A stretch of DNA of 64,000 nucleotides, from NCBI RefSeq assembly GCF_000648615.1, contig NZ_JFZC01000063.1:1-64000 (forward strand), read 5' to 3'. Under the pieces are notes generated by a model. It did not search any database. It saw only the letters and a list, made by a program, of their open reading frames with translations, and had not been told where the DNA came from. Position 1 is the stretch's first letter; the number at the start of each line of letters is the position of its first letter. A program made the translations under genes and the position numbers. Origin of the DNA: Sporolactobacillus terrae DSM 11697 (GTDB taxonomy: Bacteria > Bacillota > Bacilli > Bacillales > Sporolactobacillaceae). This document shows, piece by piece, positions 16,237-24,677 of this stretch.

Positions 16237-16728
16237 ATGTCGGTAGAAGCAGTGAAGGATTATTTCAGGTCGGTCGGTCGTGAAAAGGATGTCATTGAGC
16301 TCGAACTTTCCAGCGCGACGGTGCAGCTGGCTGCGGAACATCTGCATGTTGCACCGGAACGAATTGCGAAAACGCTCGCGTTTCGAGGCGAAAACAAGCA
16401 AGGGGCCATAGTTGTCGTCATGGCTGGCGATGCCAAGATTGACAACAAGAAATTCCGCCATGAGTTTGGATTCAAGGCACATATGCTTTCGCCGGAAGAG
16501 ACGCTTGAACGGGTTGGTCACGCGGTGGGCGGTGTTTGCCCGTTTGCCTTGAAGCATGACTGGCCGGTTTATCTGGATGAATCTCTGAAACGATTTGAGA
16601 CTGTTTTCCCGGCATGCGGCAGCAGCAACTCAGCAATCGAGCTAACGATTGACGATTTGTATCAATTTGGAAACGGCAAGGCGTGGGTTGACGTCTGCAA
16701 GGGCTGGCAGGACGAAGCGGAAGCTTAA
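16237..16728 (+). CDS. YbaK/EbsC-family aminoacyl-tRNA deacylase
   Basis: 163-aa YbaK/ProX-type editing domain, similar to B. subtilis YwhH. Visible family features are the N-terminal SATVQLAAEHLHV, the substrate-pocket Lys in IAKTLAFRG, and GGVCPFALKHDWPVYLDESL followed by GSSNSAIEL. Family members hydrolyse mischarged tRNA such as Cys- or Ala-tRNA(Pro). GGAGG precedes the ATG and a terminator follows, so it is monocistronic. Confidence 0.85.
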   Translation: MSVEAVKDYFRSVGREKDVIELELSSATVQLAAEHLHVAPERIAKTLAFRGENKQGAIVVVMAGDAKIDNKKFRHEFGFKAHMLSPEETLERVGHAVGGVCPFALKHDWPVYLDESLKRFETVFPACGSSNSAIELTIDDLYQFGNGKAWVDVCKGWQDEAEA

Positions 16729-16759
16729 GCGGCTAAAACGAAAGGCTTAGTGCAGAATA

Positions 16760-16796
16760 GAGCGTCGGAGGGTTTCGGAACCTCCGGCGTTCTTTT
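16760..16796 (+). terminator. Terminator after YbaK-like gene
   Basis: Stem around CGGAGG/CCTCCG extended by GAGCGT/GCGTTC, then TTTT. Confidence 0.8.
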
Positions 16797-16884
16797 ACAC
16801 TAGAGGAGCAGGTAAAAACAAACGGCCGGTTTCGCTGACTTGAGGCAAATCGGCCGATCGAATACATGAAAAAGGAGTTTTTCG

Positions 16885-17724
16885 ATGAAACGATTTGCGA
16901 TTGTACTGGTCATTGTTGCGCTTGCCTATTTCATTATTTTTAAGCCGAGTCCGTTGCTGCCGTTCAGCAAGCAGCAAGCATCAGCCCCGGTCACGAAGCA
17001 GGTCGATCAGATCAAGCTTGAAGTTGGCAGCATGCACACCGAGGTCAAATTGAGCGATGACGACCAGGTGCACGCGGAGTTGAAGGGAAGCGGAAGCGTG
17101 AACGTGGTACGTTCCGGAAACACGGTTCAGGTGAAAACACGTCGGCCGTTCACTTTTTTTAACTGGTGGAACCGTACGCGCCTGACCGTCAGCATCCCGC
17201 GCGACTACGAGCGAGCGCTTGACTTTGCCATTGGTTCCGCAAAACTGGATTTCACCGCTGAACCCGAAACAACCTATACCGCACTGACAGCAGATGTCGC
17301 CTCAGGATCGATGACGGCTAAAAATGTGACTGCAGAGAAAAGCACGATTACCGTGCATTCCGGAAATGCCCGTTTAAATCACTGGAAGACTGCATCGGCC
17401 GATCTGGTTGTGCGGTCGGGGAACCTCAAGGCAACCGGCTATCGCGGTGGATTTAACGCACAAGTAAACTCCGGAAACCTGACAATGGATGTCGCAAAGC
17501 TTACCGGATCGGTCAAAACAACCGTACGCTCCGGACGCGCAAGGATCCATTTGCCACGCGACGCCAGCTTCCGCCTGAAAGGCAACGCAAACAGCGGCTT
17601 GATTCAATGCACGCTTGCGCTGAAGGAGAAGGGCAAAGGGGAGAACACGATCGAAGGCGTGCATGGCTCGGGCACGTACACGTTTGATGCTACGGTCAAC
17701 AGCGGCTTGCTGCATATTAATTGA
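16885..17724 (+). CDS. DUF4097 beta-repeat surface protein (LiaG/YvlB-like)
   Basis: 279 aa: one N-terminal membrane segment (about 4-20), then beta-strand repeats typical of DUF4097. A periodic (V/T)xSGN/G pattern recurs (VRSGNTVQV, VHSGNARL, VRSGNLKATGY, VNSGNLTMDV, VRSGRARI, ANSGLIQ, VNSGLLHIN). It is probably anchored in the membrane with a right-handed beta-helix outside. In B. subtilis members accompany cell-envelope stress operons, but no liaRS-type genes are here. It is a single-gene unit. Confidence 0.75.
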   Translation: MKRFAIVLVIVALAYFIIFKPSPLLPFSKQQASAPVTKQVDQIKLEVGSMHTEVKLSDDDQVHAELKGSGSVNVVRSGNTVQVKTRRPFTFFNWWNRTRLTVSIPRDYERALDFAIGSAKLDFTAEPETTYTALTADVASGSMTAKNVTAEKSTITVHSGNARLNHWKTASADLVVRSGNLKATGYRGGFNAQVNSGNLTMDVAKLTGSVKTTVRSGRARIHLPRDASFRLKGNANSGLIQCTLALKEKGKGENTIEGVHGSGTYTFDATVNSGLLHIN

Positions 17725-17737
17725 GTAAATTGGAATA

Positions 17738-17768
17738 GGGGTTCGGCGATCGTGCCGGGCCTTTTTTC
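17738..17768 (+). terminator. Terminator after DUF4097 gene
   Basis: CGGC/GCCG-centred stem with GG/CC flanks followed by TTTTTT. Confidence 0.75.
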
Positions 17769-17784
17769 CATTAAGGAAGAAAGC

Positions 17785-17844
17785 TTATGATTTTGCCCCG
17801 TCTTCAAACCCATAGACCCATGTCTTGGCCAAGCATCAAGCGCG
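17785..17844 (+). repeat. Dispersed repeat B, copy 2
   Basis: About 60 nt matching 10558-10618, again placed directly after a terminator. The rest of the gap to 17888 shows nothing recognisable. Confidence 0.6.
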
Positions 17845-17888
17845 AAGATGCGCGACGTGGAATGTTGGGATTGTATCATATTTCTACC

Positions 17889-17957
17889 TTGTCGGTTTGA
17901 TTCATGATATTATAGTAGAGTTGCCCGATGCTGATGATCGAACGCCAAGCATCAGCA
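17889..17957 (+). promoter_or_regulatory. Promoter and start-site hairpin of DHA2 exporter 1
   Basis: TTGTCG (17889-17894), 16-nt spacer and TATAGT (17911-17916). An inverted repeat TGCTGATG (17929-17936)/CATCAGCA (17950-17957) sits where transcription would begin. It could be a repressor site or a 5' mRNA hairpin. No regulator gene is adjacent. Confidence 0.45.
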
Positions 17958-17993
17958 AGGTTATTCATGAAGGTTTGAGAAAGAAGTGGTGGA

Positions 17994-19406
17994 ATGGAAA
18001 CATTAGAAGAAAAAAAGATTCAAACGCATGAAAATCTCAACGTGATCCCAATTGTGCTCATTTTGCTTTCAGGCGGGTTTGTCACAATATTGAACCAGAC
18101 GCTGCTAGTCACAGCGCTGCCGAGTATCATGCATGACCTGAATCTTACATCGGTTAGTGTACAGTGGCTTCAGACAGTATTTTTGCTTGTCAACGGGATT
18201 ATGATTCCCATTACAGCCTTTCTTGAGGGAAGGTTTACCACGCGAAAATTGTTTTTGTTCGCAATGGGATCATTTACTCTTGGTACGCTGATCTGTCTGC
18301 TTGGGGACAACTTTCTCCTATTAATTATCGGGCGCATTGTCCAAGCGATGGGCGCCGGCATCATGATGCCGCTGATGATGACGGTTATGTTTATCATTTT
18401 TCCAATTGAAAAACGTGGATCGGTGATGGGGATCTTTGGACTCGTGATCGGGTTTGCGCCGGCGATCGGCCCGACCTTGTCCGGCTGGCTGATCAACCAC
18501 TATTCATGGCGGATTTTGTTCTACGTCGTGCTGCCGGTGGCGCTGCTTGATTTCATTCTTGCTTATTTTATCCTGAAGAATGTCACCAAACTGACTTACC
18601 CGAAACTGGATGTGTTATCGATTGTCCTGTCAACGATCGGATTTGGCGGTATCCTGTATGGCTCGAGTATCGCTGGAAGTCGCGGCTGGGGCGATCTTGA
18701 AGTTCTAGCCACGTTGGCGATTGGGGCTGCGGCGCTGGCGGTCTTCATCTACAGACAGCTTCATCTCGACCAGCCGATTCTTGAGTTCCGCGTCTTCCGC
18801 TATCCGATTTTTACGCTGACAACGGTAATCGGTATGCTGTGCTTCTCGGTGTTCATTGCCGGAGCGACGATGCTGCCAATCTATATGCAGACGATGCTCG
18901 GGTTCTCACCGCTCAAATCGGGGCTGATGCTGCTTCCGGGTGCAATCGTGATGGGCGTCATGTCACCGATCACCGGACGCATCTTTGATCGAATCGGCGC
19001 GCGCGGACTCTCGATCACCGGTGTATCGATTTTGTTGCTGATGACGCTGCTGCTTGCTCGCGTGGATGCTGAGACGTCGTTTGCCTATTTGGCAATCGTC
19101 AATGCCGTGCGCATGATGGGACTTTCGATGGTACTGATGCCGACCACCACGGCCGGCCTCAATCAGCTGCCGCACCATTTGATTCCGCACGGCACGGCGA
19201 TGAACAACACGATGCGCCAGGTCGCCGGTTCGATTGGTACCGCGATCCTGTTCACCGTCATGGCCTCAACCGCGCTCGATCCGAAAAAATTCGGCGTCAA
19301 CGGACTAATTCACGGCATCGATATCGCATTCACCATGGCTACACTCTTATGCGGCGTTGCACTGATCTTAACCTTTTTCGTAAAAAAACCAAACGTATCA
19401 CACTAA
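17994..19406 (+). CDS. DHA2-family MFS multidrug exporter, paralogue 1
   Basis: 470-aa proton-driven exporter of the EmrB/QacA/LmrB group, with about 14 membrane segments. Signature pieces are LNQTLLVTALPSIMHDL (motif D1), GRFTTRKLFLFAMGSF (motif A) and RIVQAMGAGIMMPLMMTV, plus GPTLSGWLI (motif C). The substrate is unknown. A weak ribosome site lies before the ATG. It is closely similar in layout and sequence to the exporter at 25613-27031. A terminator follows. Confidence 0.88.
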   Translation: METLEEKKIQTHENLNVIPIVLILLSGGFVTILNQTLLVTALPSIMHDLNLTSVSVQWLQTVFLLVNGIMIPITAFLEGRFTTRKLFLFAMGSFTLGTLICLLGDNFLLLIIGRIVQAMGAGIMMPLMMTVMFIIFPIEKRGSVMGIFGLVIGFAPAIGPTLSGWLINHYSWRILFYVVLPVALLDFILAYFILKNVTKLTYPKLDVLSIVLSTIGFGGILYGSSIAGSRGWGDLEVLATLAIGAAALAVFIYRQLHLDQPILEFRVFRYPIFTLTTVIGMLCFSVFIAGATMLPIYMQTMLGFSPLKSGLMLLPGAIVMGVMSPITGRIFDRIGARGLSITGVSILLLMTLLLARVDAETSFAYLAIVNAVRMMGLSMVLMPTTTAGLNQLPHHLIPHGTAMNNTMRQVAGSIGTAILFTVMASTALDPKKFGVNGLIHGIDIAFTMATLLCGVALILTFFVKKPNVSH

Positions 19407-19416
19407 AAATAACCCC

Positions 19417-19461
19417 AAAACCTCCTTTTAGCACACTCTGAAGTGCAGAAGGAGGTTTTTT
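19417..19461 (+). terminator. Terminator after exporter 1
   Basis: AAAACCTCCTTTT pairs with GAAGGAGGTTTT, inner stem GCAC/GTGC, then a T-run. Confidence 0.85.
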
Positions 19462-19570
19462 GCTTTAATTATTGAGCGTTGCGCTTTAACTTTTGCGGGA
19501 TTCGCTTTAACTTTCGTGAGCTTCCTTTAACCTCGAAAATCTGCTTTCATTCTTGCACAATTCCATTCGA
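19462..19570 (+). repeat. Repeat D copy 2: degenerate 21-nt period array
   Basis: Cores GCTTTAATT (19462), GCTTTAACT (19483), GCTTTAACT (19504), CCTTTAACC (19524) and GCTTTCATT (19543) are spaced 19-21 nt apart and decay progressively rightwards. The reverse complement of the core, AGTTAAAGC, is found at 1827/1848 and 33194. Nothing else is recognised in 19571-19699. Confidence 0.6.
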
Positions 19571-19699
19571 TTGTTGTGCATCTCATTGAACGCGATGATT
19601 TGCTTCATTAAATAGGAGTGCGCCGGCGAGCGGCGCACGAATGCAGAGCGCCTCCGCAGCATACGCTGATAAAAAAGTAGGCAGTGGGGGCGTTCGCTG

Positions 19700-20926
19700 A
19701 TGCCGGATTTATTTGATCAGATGCAGCCGTTTTTTGATCCGCGCTGGCTGCGGAGGCAGATTTTTGAGACGATTGATTTTTACGATCCGCAGTGTGTCGA
19801 TCAGAAAAACGGCGGCTTTTTTCATTGCTATCTAGATGATGGGACCGTTTGCGACCGGACGACGAAATCGCTGGTCGGTACGGCGCGCTTCATCTACCTA
19901 TTCAGCGTCGGCACGATGCTTGGCGGTCCGGCGCATTGGAAGACGATCGCAAAACATGGATTGCGCTTTCTCGATGAAGTTATGCGTGACCGAATCAATG
20001 GCGGTTACTATTGGCAGGCGGAGGAACGCCAAGTCAGCGACGATGGAAAAGATACCTATGGGCAGGCGTTTGTTCTGCTCGCTTTGACAACGGCGACCAA
20101 AGCGGGTGTTGCCGAGGCAGGACCGCAAATCAAGGAGTTGGCGCAAACGATCACTGCCCATTTGTGGGACGACGCGCAGCAACTCTGTGTGGCGAAAAAG
20201 AGCCGCAATTGGCACTGGACGGATCCGTACCGGGGACAGAATCCGAATATGCACCTTTGCGAAGCGATGATCACCGCCTACGAAGCGATTGGCGACCGTG
20301 CTTATCTCGAAACCGCGCGCACACTCGCACGCACCGTGACGATCACGCTCGCGCAGCAAACGGGTGGTTTGATCTGGGAACAGTACGATCAGAACTGGCG
20401 ACCGGACTGGGTGCGCCGCGCCGAGTATGCAGGTAATGAGTTCCGCCTCTACGGGTATGTGCTTGGCCACTCGATTGAATGGAGCAAGCTGCTCACAAAA
20501 ATTTACGCGTATACGCGCGAATCCTGGCTGCTCGCTCGGGCAAAAGCGCTCTATCATCAAGCATGGCAACGTGCCAAAGACGACCGCTACGGTGGTTTGA
20601 TTTTTTCAATTACGCCGGATGGCCAACCGCTTGACACCTATAAATATTATTGGGTTATGGCAGAAGGGCTCGGCGCATCGGCACGGCTGGCAGCAGCCGA
20701 TCCGGTGCAGCAGCGCGCATACCTGGATAATTATCAATGGCTGTTTAACTACTGCTGGAATCATCTGATCGACCATCGCTATGGCGCCTGGTATCCGAAG
20801 CTGACCCGTTCCAACTTACGCACCGGTTATGAAAAAAGCCCGCTTAACAAAACCGATTATCACCCCATCACGAATGAACAGGAGGCCATGCATGTTTTTG
20901 AAAAACTAGTCCCAAACGCGCTTTAA
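19700..20926 (+). CDS. AGE-family epimerase/isomerase
   Basis: 408-aa (alpha/alpha)6-barrel protein of the N-acylglucosamine 2-epimerase superfamily. Recognisable pieces are NGGFFHCYLDDG near the N-terminus, RGQNPNMHLCEAM (catalytic His region), GHSIEWSKLL and KTDYHP at the C-terminus. The set resembles D-mannose isomerase and cellobiose 2-epimerase-like members more than the vertebrate renin-binding group. It probably interconverts free sugars such as mannose and fructose. A G-rich ribosome site precedes the ATG. Its 3' end overlaps the convergent glycosyltransferase gene by 21 nt. Confidence 0.8.
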   Translation: MPDLFDQMQPFFDPRWLRRQIFETIDFYDPQCVDQKNGGFFHCYLDDGTVCDRTTKSLVGTARFIYLFSVGTMLGGPAHWKTIAKHGLRFLDEVMRDRINGGYYWQAEERQVSDDGKDTYGQAFVLLALTTATKAGVAEAGPQIKELAQTITAHLWDDAQQLCVAKKSRNWHWTDPYRGQNPNMHLCEAMITAYEAIGDRAYLETARTLARTVTITLAQQTGGLIWEQYDQNWRPDWVRRAEYAGNEFRLYGYVLGHSIEWSKLLTKIYAYTRESWLLARAKALYHQAWQRAKDDRYGGLIFSITPDGQPLDTYKYYWVMAEGLGASARLAAADPVQQRAYLDNYQWLFNYCWNHLIDHRYGAWYPKLTRSNLRTGYEKSPLNKTDYHPITNEQEAMHVFEKLVPNAL

Positions 20927-22252
20927 ACGAAACAGCGCCTGCGCGTATCCCCAGACAGAAACCGGTGACATGATCAGCTGGTAGCAGAGCAGAAACAGCA
21001 CCAAGCCAAGCCGATTGCGGCGCACCCTCAAGCCGAGTCTTTTAAAAACACGATTCTTTTGATAGAGGTAGAGTGATCCGAAACTTAGAATGGTCAGCGG
21101 CAAAACGAGCAGCGTGGTCAGGCCAACGATCCAGTAAATGCCGAAGAATGCCAAAATCAGCCCAGGAATCCAGCACACAGTGTAAACGATGTCCAAGTAC
21201 GGCATCATCAGATTAATTCCGGTTAGATATTTCGTATAGACGAGGCGATGCTGCCACGGCTTAATTTCCGTCAGACCTTCAATCATACCGCGCGCCCAGC
21301 GTGAACGCTGTTTGGCAAAATGGGCCAGCGTTTCCGGTGCATCGGTGAAAGCGACAGCCAGCGGTTCAAAATAGACGCGCCATTTTTTATGAAGCAACCG
21401 CCAGGTCAGGACAATGTCCTCGCCAATCGCATTCGGCCAGCCGCCAACCGCTTGGACGCATTCGGTTTTATAGAGACTGAACGCGCCTTGGGCAACCAGC
21501 GTACCTTGATAAAGCCCTTGCAGCCGTTTGACCGAAGCAATGCCGAGGAAATAATCCCATTCCTGCATGCGCGTGCAAAGCGAAGCGCGGCTATTGCGCA
21601 CCAGCATCGATCCGGCAACCGCACCTACATCATCTGGACTGCTGACCATACGCGCAACAAGCGCACGCACCGCCGAAGGATGAAGCAGCGTGTCGGCATC
21701 GAGTGTAATCACATAAGGGGTGGTGACATGTTGCAGCCCCTTGTTCAACGCGTGAAATTTGCCCGGACGTTTCTCATGGAGCAACGTAACGTCCAAATCC
21801 AGCGCTTTGGCTGCACGAGTAACCGCGCCCTCCGTATCGTCATGCGAATGATTGTCGATCACAATCACATGCAGATGCGCCCGATAATCTTGCCGGGACA
21901 CATAGCGAAGGGTCTGCTCAATCGACGCCTCTTCGTTGTAGGCGGCGATCAACAGGGTCACCGGAACCGACGGATGTGCCTGTTTCCAGCGCGGCTGCCG
22001 GTCAAAGAACAGACTAATAATCAAGAAGGCATTCAAATAGCCCGGGATATAGGCAATGGCACTGATCAGAATCAAGGCAAGCGGAAAGGAAACCACCGCG
22101 GAGAAATCAAGCAACCACGGCAGCGATATATAAATAGAAAAGAGCAGCCAGGCAAAAGCAAAACCATGGCTGATCCAGAATTTTATCGAAACGGGTACAT
22201 ACAACTTACGAGATTGCCTATTTGGCTCAAGCGGAGGGATAAGCAAATTCAT
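20906..22252 (-). CDS. Membrane GT2 processive glycosyltransferase (PgaC/NodC-like)
   Basis: 448 aa with two N-terminal membrane segments, a cytosolic GT2 domain (about 90-330) and three to four C-terminal membrane segments. Catalytic motifs are present: TLLIAAYNEE, TLDADT (DxD), GGWPNAIGEDIVLTWRL (acceptor Asp in the ED motif) and QRSRWARG (QxxRW). This is the architecture of poly-N-acetylglucosamine, hyaluronan and chitin-oligomer synthases. No pgaB/icaB deacetylase is adjacent, so the product is open. AGGAG precedes the ATG. Confidence 0.85.
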   Translation of the reverse strand: MNLLIPPLEPNRQSRKLYVPVSIKFWISHGFAFAWLLFSIYISLPWLLDFSAVVSFPLALILISAIAYIPGYLNAFLIISLFFDRQPRWKQAHPSVPVTLLIAAYNEEASIEQTLRYVSRQDYRAHLHVIVIDNHSHDDTEGAVTRAAKALDLDVTLLHEKRPGKFHALNKGLQHVTTPYVITLDADTLLHPSAVRALVARMVSSPDDVGAVAGSMLVRNSRASLCTRMQEWDYFLGIASVKRLQGLYQGTLVAQGAFSLYKTECVQAVGGWPNAIGEDIVLTWRLLHKKWRVYFEPLAVAFTDAPETLAHFAKQRSRWARGMIEGLTEIKPWQHRLVYTKYLTGINLMMPYLDIVYTVCWIPGLILAFFGIYWIVGLTTLLVLPLTILSFGSLYLYQKNRVFKRLGLRVRRNRLGLVLFLLCYQLIMSPVSVWGYAQALFRLKRVWD

Positions 22253-22327
22253 AGCAGACTCCTAGAAAAATAGTATGACGGATGATCCGCGAGCACATGG
22301 CACAAGCATGAGCGTTTAAGTGATGTT

Positions 22328-22487
22328 TTTAGAAAACTTGGCTTTGCCAAGCCTCTGGCGAAGGCAAAGTCGCCGCCCGCGACGGCCATGGACGGCCTAG
22401 TGTTCGGTGAGCCGCAGGACGCGGCGTTCTACCGAACCACTTACACTCGTTTCCTTAAATCTTTTATTTTCTATACTTTCTTACCCG
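22328..22487 (-). repeat. Dispersed repeat C, copy 2, with an inserted hairpin module
   Basis: The outer parts (22330-22372 and 22440-22485) match 41566-41664 in reverse complement, including CTTGGCTTTGCCAAG and ACACTCGTTTCCTTAAATC. Between them lies about 70 nt absent from the other copies. It folds as GGCC-ATGGAC-GGCC and GCCGC-AGGAC-GCGGC inside GTTCGGT/ACCGAAC. The remaining gene-free bases of 22253-22600 show nothing else. Confidence 0.65.
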
Positions 22488-22603
22488 TGCAAAAAAGATA
22501 TTCGAGGAAAAACAGGGGTTATGACGCGTTTTTCGATGCCAATAATCGCCAGCAAATTTCGTGAGTAAAATACTGGAATCGACCATTTCTGCAGGAAAAT
22601 GAA

Positions 22604-22632
22604 TTGATTTTATAAACTGTATCTATTATAAT
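22604..22632 (+). promoter_or_regulatory. Promoter of the Rrf2-family gene
   Basis: TTGATT (22604-22609), exact 17-nt spacer, perfect TATAAT (22627-22632), about 30 nt before the start codon. Confidence 0.8.
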
Positions 22633-22662
22633 TACACTAATCTCCGAAAAGGGGAATCAAAG

Positions 22663-23109
22663 ATGAATAGTCAGTTTACCATTGCGGTTCATTGTCTGAT
22701 TGTACTCGCAAGAAATCCCGAACAAGTCTGGAATAGTGAGTCACTGTCACGGAAAGTGCACACGCATCCGGCCCGAATTCGCAAGATTATGAGTGTGCTG
22801 CGTAAGAGCGGCTTTGTCGAAACGAAGGAAGGTCTGGGCGGCGGCTATCGGATCTGCTGTGATCCCGGCACATGCACACTGGCACGAATCTATCAATCTA
22901 TAGCCTGCGAGGCGCTGAAGCTCAGCTGGTGCTCGGCAGGCTGCGAGGACGATCCGGAATTCGATCGCATTCGCTCAGCGGTAGACTTTGCCTTTACCGG
23001 AGCCGAACGCGGACTCGAAGAATATCTGGAACAATGGTCGATCGCCTCACTGATGAAGCGAACGACTGGCTCTGTTGCACCAATCTCAGAAGACATGCAT
23101 AACACATAA
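22663..23109 (+). CDS. Rrf2-family transcriptional regulator (YwnA-like)
   Basis: 148-aa winged-helix protein: FTIAVHCLIVLARNP, LSRKVHTHPARIRKIMSVLRKSGFVETKEGLGGGYRIC is the Rrf2 DNA-binding region. It is rich in cysteine after the wing (Cys66, Cys67, Cys71 and Cys87, then WCSAGCEDD), which may serve redox or metal sensing, though the spacing does not match the Fe-S type IscR. AAAGGGGAA precedes the ATG. It is followed 27 bp later by the IDEAL-domain gene, possibly cotranscribed. Confidence 0.85.
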   Translation: MNSQFTIAVHCLIVLARNPEQVWNSESLSRKVHTHPARIRKIMSVLRKSGFVETKEGLGGGYRICCDPGTCTLARIYQSIACEALKLSWCSAGCEDDPEFDRIRSAVDFAFTGAERGLEEYLEQWSIASLMKRTTGSVAPISEDMHNT

Positions 23110-23136
23110 ACTAAACAGGATCGGTGGTGAAGGTTA

Positions 23137-23502
23137 ATGCAACATGAAACGATTTGGAAAAAAGGCGAATGGGTCAAAGGCAGAACGGTCAATGGCGAAC
23201 TCATGCACGGTTTTGTCGTCGACTACAACCACGAAGACGGCACCGTCAAAATTAATGTTGTTGCGTGTGACCGCGAATCAACGGTGGGTAAAGTCATCGA
23301 AACACTCAGCTACCTAATCAAACCGTTCCCGGTGTCGCCGCTTGGCGGTCAGGAACTGCGCAGCATGACCGATCTCGCACTGATCACATCAGACCGCGAC
23401 TGGTTCATGGATCTGACTGAACAACTTTCGGACCGTGCCGGCAAAACCACCGGTGACGCCCAGAAACAAAACAGCTCATGGTACTGGTCGGCGCAGCGTT
23501 AA
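23137..23502 (+). CDS. IDEAL-domain protein
   Basis: 121 aa. The N-terminal 70 residues (KKGEWVKGRTVNGELMHGFV, then VKINVVACD) form a small beta domain. The following MTDLALITSDRDWFMDLTEQL fits the IDEAL helix pair, a short motif found in several Bacillaceae proteins and thought to mediate protein contact. The tail is polar. Precise function unknown. A terminator follows. Confidence 0.65.
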   Translation: MQHETIWKKGEWVKGRTVNGELMHGFVVDYNHEDGTVKINVVACDRESTVGKVIETLSYLIKPFPVSPLGGQELRSMTDLALITSDRDWFMDLTEQLSDRAGKTTGDAQKQNSSWYWSAQR

Positions 23503-23524
23503 TCCAATCGCATAAAAAAGTAAG

Positions 23525-23550
23525 CAAAGGTGCCTTCGGGTGCCTTTTTT
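23525..23550 (+). terminator. Terminator after IDEAL gene
   Basis: AAAGGTGCC-TTCG-GGTGCCTTT hairpin followed by T. Confidence 0.8.
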
Positions 23551-23690
23551 CTGTTTTGACCGTTCATTCATACGCAAGCATTCCCGTTGTCGTCACGACA
23601 AAAAACACCCAAGCGTATTCGTGCACGAACGGACAATCCTATCCCGCCACGACTTTTATACGTCTAAGGTGTTGTCATTCATTAATGTAC

Positions 23691-24146
23691 TTAGTGCCTT
23701 GATTTATCGAACTTTAATTTGCCGGTGGGAAGGAGGACATCCTTTTTTTGCGTCACGTGAACGACGCGCATGATCCCTCTTACAACACCGATAACATAGC
23801 CAATGAAAAGGCCCAAGCCGACACCAATGAGCAGTAATAATTTAGGTGATAGCTCCAAAATTGAGGGCGTAACCGTTCCTAGCCAATAACCGCCGAACGT
23901 ACCTAAAAAGAGTGCCGAACCAATGATCAAGAAACGATTTAAAAGAGAAGCAAGCATAACATCACGCATTTTTTTATCCAAATGAATCATCGCCTCTACA
24001 AAAATTAAAAATCGAGCATCCATGGCATTGATACATAGATCGACGACCTCTTTAAAAGAAAGCTTCTTGTTTTCCAGAATATATAAGCATTCATCGCCAT
24101 AGCGTTCTCTCCACTTTTTAGGATACAGATGGATGAGCCATTTCAT
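23691..24146 (-). CDS. Membrane protein coupled to PadR regulator
   Basis: 151 aa. The N-terminus LIHLYPKKWRERYGDEC matches the soluble prefix seen in permease-prefix and PadR-linked membrane proteins. Two hydrophobic segments follow (about 72-92 and 102-122). It overlaps the PadR stop by 4 nt (ATGA), so the pair is translationally coupled. The substrate or partner is unknown. In similar pairs the regulator controls expression of the membrane protein. Confidence 0.65.
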   Translation of the reverse strand: MKWLIHLYPKKWRERYGDECLYILENKKLSFKEVVDLCINAMDARFLIFVEAMIHLDKKMRDVMLASLLNRFLIIGSALFLGTFGGYWLGTVTPSILELSPKLLLLIGVGLGLFIGYVIGVVRGIMRVVHVTQKKDVLLPTGKLKFDKSRH

Positions 24147-24448
24147 TGTAGACCCAACCTTTTAAATCCTAATTGGGTAACCGTATCGATTTCGCGTAAC
24201 TTTTCTTGTAGATAGGCGCGACCTGCAGAAGTGATTTGATAAGGTTTTCTCCTGTCCTTTGAGGGAATTGCCTCAATGAATTTTAGTTTCTCCATGCGGC
24301 TAATGGCGCCATATAAGGTACCGGGTCCGATTTTGACGGCATAGCATTTCTCAATATCTTCCATGATTGCATAACCATGTTTGTTCCCCTCGGCTAAACT
24401 AATTAAGATAAATAAAACGGGTTCAGAAAATCGTTCAAAGGAATTCAC
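24143..24448 (-). CDS. PadR-family transcriptional regulator
   Basis: 101-aa winged helix with the PadR pattern: EPVLFILISLAEGNKHGYAIMEDIEK, then GPGTLYGAISRMEKLKFIEAIPSKDRRKPYQITSAGRAYLQ. The short C-terminal helix is the dimerisation arm. First gene of a two-gene operon with the coupled membrane protein. It is divergent from the aldo/keto reductase gene at 24678. Confidence 0.88.
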   Translation of the reverse strand: MNSFERFSEPVLFILISLAEGNKHGYAIMEDIEKCYAVKIGPGTLYGAISRMEKLKFIEAIPSKDRRKPYQITSAGRAYLQEKLREIDTVTQLGFKRLGLQ

Positions 24449-24677
24449 GGCTGTTCGTCATCTCCATTCGGTTGTTACGTTTTGTGATATAACGTATAGC
24501 GTAATAATAAATCATGAATGCTTCGCTGTCAATTCATTTTTTAAAGAATAGCACGAAAACAGGGCGATCCTTTCCCTTATACAAAGCGTTTTTTTCGTCA
24601 ATGCTTTTGGCAGAGTAAATTTCTTTTCTTGGCTGGAAAGATGTGAGAAAATGATAGAAACAAAGGGGGCGGACGTT

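Noticed and set aside
19462..19570. CRISPR array
   Set aside because: The repeat core is only about 9-12 nt, units are degenerate, the period is 21 nt and no cas gene is near.
19898..20569. 223-aa minus-strand frame opposite the AGE epimerase gene
   Set aside because: Antisense shadow; Arg/Cys-rich composition typical of reverse-frame reading of a GC-rich gene.
21320..22273. 317-aa plus-strand frame opposite the PgaC-like gene
   Set aside because: Antisense shadow of a well-supported membrane glycosyltransferase gene; composition is basic and low-quality and there is no ribosome site.
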